Shown: in pieces, positions 18,199-26,474 of the stretch
Layout: every line of letters starts with the position of its first letter
Position numbering within the stretch: the stretch's first letter is position 1
From: JBGCFO01 sp045106955
GTDB lineage: Bacteria; Pseudomonadota; Alphaproteobacteria; Rickettsiales; Rickettsiaceae
Assembly: GCA_045106955.1 (NCBI GenBank)
Contig: JBGCFO010000019.1
Coordinates: 1-64,000, forward strand
Direction of reading: 5' to 3'
Length of the DNA: 64,000 nucleotides
Notes under the pieces: model-generated
The model's input: the letters and a program-made list of their open reading frames with translations, nothing else
What the model was told of the DNA's origin: nothing
The model's database searches: none
Made by a program: the position numbers and the translations under genes

Positions 18199-19115
18199 TG
18201 ATTAATAACAACAAATTAATGAAGATTATCGCTGGAAGCGCTAGCGAAGAGTTATCCAAGAATTTATCTCTGATTACAGATACGCATATTTTACAAACTA
18301 ATCTGAAAAGGTTTCATGATGGTGAAATATTTGTTGAAATACAGGAGAAAATAGAAAATGATACTGTCTGCATAGTTCAATCAACTGCATCACCAGTGCA
18401 TGATAATTTAATAGAGTTATTATTACTTGTCGATGCAGCTAAAAGATCTGGTGCATCTCGTATTATTGCTATAATACCTTATTTTGGCTATAGCCGCCAA
18501 GATCGTCAGATGTCTTGCAGTAGCTCTATCGGAGTATCTGTAATCGCAAAAATTCTATCTAATTCGTACATTGATGAAATTATTACATTTGATTTTCACT
18601 CTGTGCAACTAGCTGGTTTTTTTGATATAAACGCCATTAATATTAATCCAGACCAAATGGTTTTGAAGGTTTTATCGAAATATTATTCTGAGATAAATTG
18701 TAAAGATATAGTATTAATTTCTCCGGATATTGGAGGTGCAAAAAACCTTAAAAATATTGCCTATCAATCTAATCATCCAATATCTATTGTTGATAAGCAC
18801 CGTGTACATGATGTGTGCATGGCAACTAATTTACTCGGAGCAGATGTGCGCAATAAACATTGTATAATTATAGATGATATATTAGACACAGGAAATACAT
18901 TATGCGCAGCTATTAAATTACTATATGACAATGGAGCTAAAATTGTTGATGCGTATATTTCTCATGCAATATTATCCAATAATGCTGTGCAGTTGATTCA
19001 AAATACTAATATCAACAAAATATATTACACAGATACGATAGAACATAAAGTAAAACTACCATCTAATTTTGTTAAATTATTCATAGGGAATTTATTAGCA
19101 AAATACATAAGATAA
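18198..19115 (+). CDS. prs: Ribose-phosphate pyrophosphokinase
   Basis: Makes PRPP from ribose 5-phosphate and ATP, feeding nucleotide, NAD and amino-acid synthesis. It carries FHDGEIFVEI, PYFGYSRQDRQ (the ATP-binding loop), DFHSVQLAGFF and the PRPP loop CIIIDDILDTGNTL. Length 305 is normal. It starts in the stop of the preceding gene (TAATG), so translation is probably coupled. PRPP is also the co-substrate that would convert the quinolinate made by NadA to nicotinate mononucleotide. A cluster of ATAAGATAT repeats follows the stop. Confidence 0.95.
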   Translation: MINNNKLMKIIAGSASEELSKNLSLITDTHILQTNLKRFHDGEIFVEIQEKIENDTVCIVQSTASPVHDNLIELLLLVDAAKRSGASRIIAIIPYFGYSRQDRQMSCSSSIGVSVIAKILSNSYIDEIITFDFHSVQLAGFFDINAININPDQMVLKVLSKYYSEINCKDIVLISPDIGGAKNLKNIAYQSNHPISIVDKHRVHDVCMATNLLGADVRNKHCIIIDDILDTGNTLCAAIKLLYDNGAKIVDAYISHAILSNNAVQLIQNTNINKIYYTDTIEHKVKLPSNFVKLFIGNLLAKYIR

Positions 19116-19140
19116 TAGATTAAAAATCTACATTCTACCT

Positions 19141-19201
19141 CATAAGATATCCTTTTTATTAATCAAATTTTCTTTAAAATATCTTATGATATATAAGATA
19201 T
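19141..19201. repeat. Three alternating copies of a 9-mer forming two competing hairpins
   Basis: ATAAGATAT occurs at 19142-19150, inverted (ATATCTTAT) at 19179-19187, and direct again at 19193-19201. Copy 1 pairs with copy 2 across a 28-base loop, with a tenth base pair. Copy 2 pairs with copy 3 across five bases. The two stems exclude each other. They lie 26-86 bases after the prs stop, in the 396-base gap before rpmH, which otherwise holds only the rpmH promoter. They may act as a terminator or attenuator. Confidence 0.6.
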
Positions 19202-19402
19202 CACGTCTCTTTGCATATAAAGTATGAATTAAAAACTTCTGATTTTTTTGCTATATATCGTATCATTGATAAACTTTCAGGCTAAGAATTATTTAAATCT
19301 TTCAATTATGTTAATAGTTTCCATATGTAGCATTTTTTTTTATACAAGATCAATCCATTACGAAAGCTTGATAAATGACATTGAAATTTTTTTCAATTCC
19401 CC

Positions 19403-19431
19403 TTGACATTAAAATGATATCTATGTAGAGT
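19403..19431 (+). promoter_or_regulatory. Candidate promoter for rpmH-rnpA, overlapped by a palindrome
   Basis: A perfect TTGACA at 19403-19408 is followed after 17 bases by TAGAGT at 19426-19431 (four of six -10 matches). An inverted repeat GTAGAG-TTTAAAC-CTCTAC (19425-19443) covers the -10 and likely start point, as an operator or a 5' RNA hairpin would. The leader to the rpmH ATG at 19512 would be about 75 bases. Confidence 0.55.
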
Positions 19432-19511
19432 TTAAACCTCTACGTTTACATATTTTTTATAAAATAAATGTGATCGTGTAGTCTAAATCAAATAAAACAA
19501 TAGGTTTTTGT

Positions 19512-19646
19512 ATGAAACGTACGTTCCAGCCAAGTAATTTAGTGCGCAAGAGAAGGCATGGCTTTAGAGCTAGAATGGCATCACCTTGTGGAAGAAATGT
19601 ATTAAGTCGACGTAGGGCCAAAGGTCGTCATCGTCTCAGTGCTTAG
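19512..19646 (+). CDS. rpmH: 50S ribosomal protein L34
   Basis: A 44-residue, very basic ribosomal protein. The sequence begins MKRTFQPSNLVRKRRHGF and ends RRAKGRHRLSA, the universal L34 pattern. It precedes the RNase P protein gene by 27 bases, the gene order found across bacteria. A candidate promoter lies about 80 bases upstream. The next gene downstream of rnpA is not the usual yidD or yidC: yidD is found alone at 57946-58221. It is too short for most automatic calls. Confidence 0.97.
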   Translation: MKRTFQPSNLVRKRRHGFRARMASPCGRNVLSRRRAKGRHRLSA

Positions 19647-19673
19647 CTTATTATTCTTATTGCGTGATTTACA

Positions 19674-20066
19674 TTGTTAACTTCGCTAAGAAATCAAAGG
19701 CATTTTGATGTTGTTAGTAGTGTAGGAAGGGCTCATCATCATAGTAATTTTGTCTATGTTGTATCTGGTATTCCCAATGAGCTGCTTCATTTAGTAGATA
19801 CAAGTTCTACTAGCGCTGTTGTTTTAGGGATGAAAGTTACAAAAAAGCTTGGTAATGCACCAACTAGGAATAAAATAAAGCGACGCATCAGGCATTTGCA
19901 TAGGCTTCTAATTCAACAAAGTAAAAAACCATTAAATCTATGCGTGATTTTTATTCCCAAAAAGGGTTTTGAAAATGTAAATTTTATGGAGTTATTTTCA
20001 GTTATTCAGTTGTTTATACGAAAGACTAAAGTTGATATTACCCACAAACTTCGTTTGCACAATTAA
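19674..20066 (+). CDS. rnpA: Ribonuclease P protein component
   Basis: Protein subunit that helps the RNase P RNA cut the 5' leaders of tRNA precursors. The 130-residue basic protein has SLRNQRHFDVV near the N-terminus and the RNA-binding motif NAPTRNKIKRRIRHLHR (about residues 62-78), the family signature RN...KR..R. The frame uses a TTG start at 19674, since no ATG precedes the conserved N-terminus. It lies directly after rpmH and is expected to be co-transcribed. The tail is slightly longer than average. Confidence 0.92.
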   Translation: MLTSLRNQRHFDVVSSVGRAHHHSNFVYVVSGIPNELLHLVDTSSTSAVVLGMKVTKKLGNAPTRNKIKRRIRHLHRLLIQQSKKPLNLCVIFIPKKGFENVNFMELFSVIQLFIRKTKVDITHKLRLHN

Positions 20067-20203
20067 TTTAAAACTATCTATTATAGTTATTATCGTAATA
20101 TTACAACAATCAATATCTGAATAAGTTGTATAAATTTGTTAATGATTGATAGATTATCTTTCGCAAATTAAAATTAATACAATTCATAAAAAATTATGTA
20201 TCT

Positions 20204-21880
20204 ATGAAAGAAGATTCAGAATATCTTCCAGATGAAGTTGGTAAACAAAACGATAAAAATAACCCAAATACAACCGATCAATCCGGCAATAATTCTAATA
20301 CAGCTAGATCAAAGGCATCAAGTTCGCAAAAAGATTTAGGATATTATTTTGCTGAATTAGAGCAAATAATCGCAACAAGATTATATAATAAGGGTAATGA
20401 TGCTAATAAAAAATTGATGATACAAGAATTAAAAAAATATCTCAAAGAACAAAGAAATGATTTCAAAGCAAGCGAAATAAAGAAAATCCAAACTATAAAA
20501 TCTACTCAAGATAAAAATAATTCATCAAATCAATTAAATCAATTAAATAAACAATTGAAACACCTTCAAAAATCTCAAAAAAATATAATTGAAATGTCTA
20601 GATTTTTGTGGTTTGGAGGCAAAGTACCAAAGAGTATTAAAAAAGTATTTCATAATGAAAGTATTAGCGAGGTACAAGAGGCTATAGAAGGAGTTTTGGA
20701 ATTTGGCACTAAATATATTACTGCAATACATAACCCTGTATTAGCAACTAGCATGTTACTTGGATCTAAAATGCTTAAAGCTGGAATGAGTAATTTAAGC
20801 GAAGTTAACAAACGTTCAACTGTTTCTGATATAGAAAGATCTATTAAAGCTCAAGCGTAAAAAGAGAGTATACTAAATCCTGAAAAGATAGGAGGAAAGT
20901 CGAGTGAGCATATTAAACGTATATCCGAAGCTTTTAAAAATTCTCAAAAGATCAAAGAAATATACGAAAAAGCTCTTGTTGCAGGTCAAAATAATACGAA
21001 TAAAGATTCTCAAGGTAAAGGTAGTATAAATTTATCTAGTAAAAATACTCATAATAAAGCTTCAGATCATTTTGAAGATGAAGCTGTATTATTTGGCATT
21101 ACTTCAGATAAAGTGGTAGATTTGAGAAAAGAAAATATTAAAAAAATGCACGAAAAAGCTCATGAAGCAGGCCAAAAGAATATTCATGAAAAAGCATTGA
21201 ATAAAGCAGAAGAGAAGTCGAATGCTAATATGGAAAAAATACATGCTTTTAAAGAATCTGTTATAAGTATGAGTCCAGAAATAGCTGCGTTGATAACTAA
21301 ACATGCATCAGAAAAAATATTAAGTAAGCATGGTATTATTACAGAGAAAGATGCTTTAGATAAAAGGATAAAGGAATCTGATGATAAATATGCTGAAAGC
21401 AGTGAATTAAATGTGAATAAGATATCTAAAATTGGCAGCAAAGAACGCGCAGAACAAGCCTATAGAAAACGTTTAATAGAAGAAGCTGAATTAAAAGCAT
21501 TGCAAAGGTTAACAAAAGAAGATCTTTCAAAGTTAAATGATATTGAGATTAAATCCAAGTACAATATTATAAATGCCGAAGAGCTCAATAATTCTATTGA
21601 AAATGATAAAAAGCAAAATACGTTGCTCAATAAATTGAAAAACTTTATCATTCCAAGTAGAATTTATAAAGCTAAAGCTCAGAGCAACGAAGAAATAAGA
21701 GAAAGTCAAAAGCAAATTGCATTAATTCGTCAATACCACGAAGCTAAAAGCAAAATATTGCATGATTATATCACAAACTCTGTTCAATCATCATCACAAG
21801 TTGCAGTGGAGTCAAGCATTAAACCAGTTAATGACAAAACTCCTACTAAATCTAAAACCAAATCGTGCAATTATTATTGA
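20204..21880 (+). pseudogene. 559-codon effector-like gene interrupted by one in-frame TAA
   Basis: ATG 20204 opens a 218-codon frame that stops at TAA 20858-20860. The same frame then continues open, with no other stop, for 84 codons to a GTG at 21113 and on to 21880. Read through, it is a 558-residue hydrophilic, Lys/Glu/Ser-rich, helical protein. It has a low-complexity N-terminus, a helix-rich middle with one mildly hydrophobic stretch (about 165-190), and a C-terminus ending KSCNYY. A short internal repeat is seen: IYEKALVAGQNN and MHEKAHEAGQKN. No known domain is recognised. It looks like a lineage-specific secreted or effector protein, recently broken or expressed as two pieces. Confidence 0.6.
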
Positions 21881-21901
21881 AAAGATGTGTTTATAAAAAA
21901 T

Positions 21902-22171
21902 TTACTTTCTTAGATTTAATCTTTTAATAATAGATAGATATCTTGATTTATTTTTTTTCTGTATGTACTTTAGTAAGTTACGACGACGAGCAACAAGCAT
22001 CAACAAACCGCGTTTAGATGTGTGATCCTTATGGTTTGTTTTGAAATGATTTGTTAAGTTATTGATACGCTCTGTTAGCACTGCGCATTGAACTTCGACT
22101 GAGCCAGTATCGCCTTCACTTAAAGCGTATTCCTTCATCAGTTTTTGCTTGCATTCTTGAGTAATAGACAT
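21902..22171 (-). CDS. rpsO: 30S ribosomal protein S15
   Basis: Primary 16S rRNA-binding protein of the platform, also often an autogenous translational regulator. The 89-residue sequence has GDTGSVEVQCAVLTERINNL, HFKTNHKDHTSKRGLL and RRRNLLKYI, the invariant S15 blocks. It follows truB with a 15-base gap on the minus strand; truB-rpsO is a conserved proteobacterial pair. No pnp gene follows here, unlike in many bacteria: the next gene converges from the other strand. Confidence 0.97.
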   Translation of the reverse strand: MSITQECKQKLMKEYALSEGDTGSVEVQCAVLTERINNLTNHFKTNHKDHTSKRGLLMLVARRRNLLKYIQKKNKSRYLSIIKRLNLRK

Positions 22172-22186
22172 TATATAATCCCTTAT

Positions 22187-23092
22187 TTATTTTTTTAAAA
22201 TATCCACTAGGTTAAACACTCTACCGGAATAAAAACAGCCGTTTTTTATAGATCCAATAGCGAGCAACTTATTATCATACATAACAGACACATTGTTTAA
22301 ATTTTCACCTATATTGACGTGACACAACTGACCATGATGTATCTTTTTGGCAATATCATATTCCACATTTATGGAATTCTCTGTTGATAAAACAGATGCA
22401 ATATCATGTTGATTTTGTATTAGATATCGACAAGCATCAGATTGATTTAAATTTGATACGTAATCCAAATCGATGCTGTTATACTTATTAAACACACCAA
22501 CAACAACCCGCTCCAATTTTATCACAAAACCACAGCTTTGCAATAGTAAAGCTATATCTTTTGCCAATGTACGTACATAAGTTCCCTTAGAGCATTTAAC
22601 TCGATAAGTTGCTGTGTTATGAGTTATTAAATCAGTATCGATTAATTTTAGGTCGTATATATGGACTGTTCTAGGATCTAGTTCAAATGAGACACCGTTT
22701 CTTGCTAATTTATATGATCTTATGCCATCTTTTTTGATTGCTGAAAATCTAGAAGGTGTTTGTGATATATCTCCTAAAAATTTAGCACATACCGACTCAC
22801 ACATTTCGTGAGTTGGAATATTATCTGTTGTTTCAATGATTTCACCGCTTGCATCATCTGTATCTGTAAAAGCTCCAAATTTAATTGTGAATATATATTC
22901 TTTTTTGGCATTTAATAAGAATTTAGTTAATTTTGTAGCTTGTCCTATTGCTATAGGTAAAACTCCTTGCGCTTCTACATCTAAAGTACCAGTATGCCCA
23001 ACTTTTTTTTGAGATAATGTTTTTTTAATTATATAAACAGCCTTAGCTGAGCTAATAGATGGTGGTTTATATATATTTAGCCAAAAATTCAT
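22187..23092 (-). CDS. truB: tRNA pseudouridine-55 synthase
   Basis: Makes the universal pseudouridine 55 in the T-loop of tRNAs. The catalytic block VGHTGTLDVEAQGVLPIAIG (Asp at about residue 38) and the sequence GAFTDTDDASG typical of TruB are intact. ISQTPSRFSAIKKDG and a C-terminal PUA-like tail follow. The length of 301 residues fits the family. It sits between tatA and rpsO in a compact minus-strand group. Together with RluD and the RluC-like protein it gives this window three pseudouridine synthases. Confidence 0.95.
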   Translation of the reverse strand: MNFWLNIYKPPSISSAKAVYIIKKTLSQKKVGHTGTLDVEAQGVLPIAIGQATKLTKFLLNAKKEYIFTIKFGAFTDTDDASGEIIETTDNIPTHEMCESVCAKFLGDISQTPSRFSAIKKDGIRSYKLARNGVSFELDPRTVHIYDLKLIDTDLITHNTATYRVKCSKGTYVRTLAKDIALLLQSCGFVIKLERVVVGVFNKYNSIDLDYVSNLNQSDACRYLIQNQHDIASVLSTENSINVEYDIAKKIHHGQLCHVNIGENLNNVSVMYDNKLLAIGSIKNGCFYSGRVFNLVDILKK

Positions 23093-23111
23093 GCTTTTTT
23101 TGAACTATTAT

Positions 23112-23276
23112 TTACGATTTATCGCTTTTATCAGAGTCTTCATCTGAATTGATTTGATTTTTGAAAGCCTTAAGCCCTTTGCCTAGATCAGACATAATAC
23201 GTGGTAACTTACCAGCTCCAAATAATAATAGTATAATTAACAATACTATTAATAGCTGAGCTATACTTATACCCAT
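23112..23276 (-). CDS. tatA: Twin-arginine translocase subunit TatA/E
   Basis: Pore-forming subunit of the Tat pathway, which exports folded proteins. The 54-residue protein has one membrane segment (about 5-20, IAQLLIVLLIILLLFGAGKL) followed by the signature LFGAGKLPRIMSDLGKGLKAFK and a charged tail. The open frame extends upstream, but the ATG at 23276 gives the canonical N-terminus MGISIAQ. tatB and tatC are not adjacent. It lies 19 bases before truB on the same strand. Confidence 0.93.
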   Translation of the reverse strand: MGISIAQLLIVLLIILLLFGAGKLPRIMSDLGKGLKAFKNQINSDEDSDKSDKS

Positions 23277-23384
23277 AATCAACCTTTTATTTATTTGTAT
23301 AATATATATTAATATATATGAATTTTGATGTATAGTATTTACTTGCAAAACATATTATAGTATTTTTATTTATCTGGTATGCAA

Positions 23385-23461
23385 GGGCGGTTAGCTCAGT
23401 CGGTTAGAGCGCTACGTTGACATCGTAGAGGTCGGTGGTTCGAATCCACTACCGCCCACCA
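23385..23461 (+). tRNA. tRNA-Val (GAC), CCA encoded
   Basis: A full cloverleaf: acceptor GGGCGGT pairs with ACCGCCC (23451-23457), discriminator A, encoded CCA at 23459-23461. The anticodon stem CTACG/CGTAG holds loop TTGACAT, so the anticodon is GAC (valine). The T-loop GGTTCGAATCC is standard. It lies between divergent tatA and sucA. I found no convincing promoter before it. Confidence 0.96.
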
Positions 23462-23524
23462 TTTCCAAACGATATTTTTAATCCCACTATAATTTTATTT
23501 AGGTAAAAAGATCTTCTAAAATAC

Positions 23525-23553
23525 TTGCTTCTTTTAGGCTTGTTTTGTATAAC
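23525..23553 (+). promoter_or_regulatory. Candidate promoter for the sucA-sucB-ccmB unit
   Basis: TTGCTT (23525-23530), 17 bases, then TATAAC (23548-23553), 42 bases before the sucA start. Four and five of six consensus matches, correctly spaced, and located after the tRNA-Val gene. Confidence 0.45.
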
Positions 23554-23594
23554 TTGTAATCAGTAAATAATTAGATGTAGTTGTTTTATATAAT

Positions 23595-26435
23595 ATGCGT
23601 AGAGAAGATTTTATTGATACTGAATTTTTATTTAGTGAAAACGCAGTGTTTATTGAAGAAATATATGAAAAATACCTAAAGAATCCTACGTTAGTTGATT
23701 TTTCATGGCAGGAATATTTTAGATCTAATTATGTTAAATTTGAGCTAGCAAGAACTAAAACTAGCAGTAAAATTATTGATATAGATAGTAATTTACAAAA
23801 TTCACAACCTTTATCAACTAAATCTAATCTGATTTCTAATGATAATTCAAATATCGATATAAAAGCATCAATGATATTGAGTTCATATCGTCAGTTTGGT
23901 CATTACTTAGCGTCGTTAGATCCATTAAATTTAGTTCATCCATTATCTATAAATCAAGTTCATCTCGATCTTGAAGCCTTTGACTTAAAAGAAAGTCAAT
24001 TAGATTGCAATGTATCTTTAAACGATATATTTCTTAACAATAAAAACTTTACCTTAAATGCATTAATTGATAATTTGCATCGAATCTATTCTAGCAATAG
24101 CGCAATTGAATATAATAAAGATATTTTAGCCTTAGATGAAGCAAAATATCTATTCAATAATTTTGAATCTTATGAAATACATTTATCAAATGAGGATAGA
24201 ATTGGCTTTTTGACTGAATTAGTTAGAACTGAAGGTTTTGAGCAGTATATACATTCTAAGTTGCCTGGTGCTAAGCGTTTTTCAATAGAAGGAGCGGATA
24301 ATGTTGTGCCTACATTAAACTACATGCAAGATATTTTTGTAAAAAATGGCGTTTGCAATCTTATGATAGGTATGGCTCATAGAGGTAGGTTGAATGTATT
24401 ATCTAATGTTTTGAAAAAACCTTACGCTGCTATTTTTTCTGAGTTTAAAGGCAATCCAATGTTTCCTAAGGAATATGATATTTCAGGAGATGTGAAGTAT
24501 CATATGGGATATACAAATCGTAGAACAGTTGATCAAATAGTAATTACCACGTCATTAGCTCCTAATCCATCCCATTTAGAGGCAATAGATCCAATACTTC
24601 TTGGAACGGTAAGAGCTCAATTAGATTTATCTAGAAGCGGTGGAGATGTCAGTGAAAATACAAATGTGAATCAAGCCTGTGGAATTTTGATACATGGCGA
24701 TGCTGCTTTTTGTGGTCAAGGAGTTGTATCAGAAACATTGATATTATCTACATTAAAAGCGTACAGCATTGATGGTGTTATACATATTGTAATTAATAAT
24801 CAAATTGGTTTTACAACAGATACTGAAGGTGGGCGAAGTAGTCGATATGCAACTGATATCGCAAAAGCAATCAATGCACCAATTTTGCATGTCAATGGAG
24901 ATGATTTAGAAGAGGTATTGCGAATTGCATCAATTGCAACAAATTATCGCAATAAATTCAAGAAAGACATTATTATAGATATTGTTTGTTATCGTAAATA
25001 TGGCCATAATGAAGGTGATGAGCCTCTATATACTCAAAGTTTAATGTACCAAGTTATTAAAGATAAACAAACACCAGGTGCTCTCTATGCTCAAAAATTA
25101 GAACAATTAGATATTATCGATAAAAATTATTTTACCAAGCTTAAAACTGATTTTAAAGCAACCTTAGATGAATCTTATGAACTTGCTGCTAATTATAGCC
25201 CAGATTTAAATCTATTCAATGAGCAATGGAAAAAATATAAACTTAAAATAGATAATAATTTACAGATAAAAACCGGAGTTGCAAAAGAAATATTGCGTAA
25301 TTTAGCGTTTCAAATTTGCAATATTCCAGATAATTTTGCATTAAACCCAAAATTAAAAAAGCTGTTTGATAACAGGATTAATTCAATCTCAAAAGATGAG
25401 CCTATTGATTGGGCTACTGCTGAATCTTTAGCATTTGCTACATTGTTAAACGAGCAAGTTCCAATTAGGTTGGCTGGTCAAGATAGTCAAAGAGGAACAT
25501 TTTCTCATAGGCATTCTGTATTGCATAGTCAAGATAGTGATGCAACATACACTCCGTTAAATCATTTATCAGATAATCAAGCTGTATTTCGAGTGTATAA
25601 CAGTAATTTATCAGAATATGCAGCACTTGGTTTTGAGTATGGATATTCAATCGCGCATCCTAACCATTTGGTCTTATGGGAGGCGCAATTTGGGGATTTT
25701 TGCAATGGTGCTCAAATTATATTTGATCAATTTATTTCCAGCGCTGAAGAAAAATGGCTACAAAGAACTGGTATAGTTGTGTTATTACCTCATGGTTTTG
25801 AAGGTCAAGGTCCAGAGCATAGCTCTGCTAGACTTGAAAGATTTTTGCAACTTTGCGCTCAGGACAATATGATAGTTGCGTACCCAACTACACCAGCTTC
25901 TATATTTCATTTGCTTCGTAGACAAATCTATGCAAATTATCGTAAACCATTAATTATTATGACCCCAAAATCTTTGTTACGTCATAAATTAGCAGTGTCT
26001 AACATGAGTGATTTAGATGAAAATACTGAATTTTCTACTATATTAGATGAATCAAATCTTACTAATAAGACTGACTCAAACTCCATAACTAAAATAATAT
26101 TATGTAGCGGTAAAATATATTACGATTTATATCAAATGCGAGAAGAATCAAAGTTAGAAAACGTTACTATTTTAAGGTTTGAACAACTTTATCCATTGGA
26201 TTGTGATTTATTAAGCAAATATTTGAAGAAATATAAAAATGCAAAGAAGTTTATATGGTGTCAGGAAGAACCAAAAAATATGGGAGCTTGGTGTTTTATT
26301 AAAAATCAATTAGATGGTATTGTTGATTTAGAGTATATTGGTAGAGATAGCTCTGCATCTCCAGCCGTTGGGCGCCTTGCTGTACATAACGAACAACAAG
26401 AAAAAATACTAAAAGAAGCATTAGAAATAAAGTAA
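23595..26435 (+). CDS. sucA: 2-oxoglutarate dehydrogenase E1 component
   Basis: Thiamine-diphosphate decarboxylase that starts oxidation of 2-oxoglutarate to succinyl-CoA in the TCA cycle. The N-terminal E2-binding segment includes FLFSENAVFIEEIYEKYL. The core carries IGMAHRGRLNVL, GDAAFCGQGVVSETL (thiamine-diphosphate site), YRKYGHNEGDEP, GQDSQRGTFSHRH and LLPHGFEGQGPEHSSAR. The length of 946 residues is normal. sucB follows after 39 bases. Intracellular Rickettsiales live largely on host glutamate through this enzyme, so its presence fits the lifestyle inferred for this genome. Confidence 0.98.
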   Translation: MRREDFIDTEFLFSENAVFIEEIYEKYLKNPTLVDFSWQEYFRSNYVKFELARTKTSSKIIDIDSNLQNSQPLSTKSNLISNDNSNIDIKASMILSSYRQFGHYLASLDPLNLVHPLSINQVHLDLEAFDLKESQLDCNVSLNDIFLNNKNFTLNALIDNLHRIYSSNSAIEYNKDILALDEAKYLFNNFESYEIHLSNEDRIGFLTELVRTEGFEQYIHSKLPGAKRFSIEGADNVVPTLNYMQDIFVKNGVCNLMIGMAHRGRLNVLSNVLKKPYAAIFSEFKGNPMFPKEYDISGDVKYHMGYTNRRTVDQIVITTSLAPNPSHLEAIDPILLGTVRAQLDLSRSGGDVSENTNVNQACGILIHGDAAFCGQGVVSETLILSTLKAYSIDGVIHIVINNQIGFTTDTEGGRSSRYATDIAKAINAPILHVNGDDLEEVLRIASIATNYRNKFKKDIIIDIVCYRKYGHNEGDEPLYTQSLMYQVIKDKQTPGALYAQKLEQLDIIDKNYFTKLKTDFKATLDESYELAANYSPDLNLFNEQWKKYKLKIDNNLQIKTGVAKEILRNLAFQICNIPDNFALNPKLKKLFDNRINSISKDEPIDWATAESLAFATLLNEQVPIRLAGQDSQRGTFSHRHSVLHSQDSDATYTPLNHLSDNQAVFRVYNSNLSEYAALGFEYGYSIAHPNHLVLWEAQFGDFCNGAQIIFDQFISSAEEKWLQRTGIVVLLPHGFEGQGPEHSSARLERFLQLCAQDNMIVAYPTTPASIFHLLRRQIYANYRKPLIIMTPKSLLRHKLAVSNMSDLDENTEFSTILDESNLTNKTDSNSITKIILCSGKIYYDLYQMREESKLENVTILRFEQLYPLDCDLLSKYLKKYKNAKKFIWCQEEPKNMGAWCFIKNQLDGIVDLEYIGRDSSASPAVGRLAVHNEQQEKILKEALEIK

Positions 26436-26474
26436 AAAATATTAAACATTAAACGAAAGGAGTAAAATTGATAT

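Noticed and set aside
19116..19511. Replication origin near rpmH-rnpA
   Set aside because: The gap has no TTATCCACA-type DnaA boxes and no dnaA or hemE neighbours; only a promoter and repeats are seen.
23112..23348. 78-residue version of TatA
   Set aside because: The extra 24 N-terminal residues are unlike any TatA and would bury the membrane segment; ATG 23276 gives the canonical protein.
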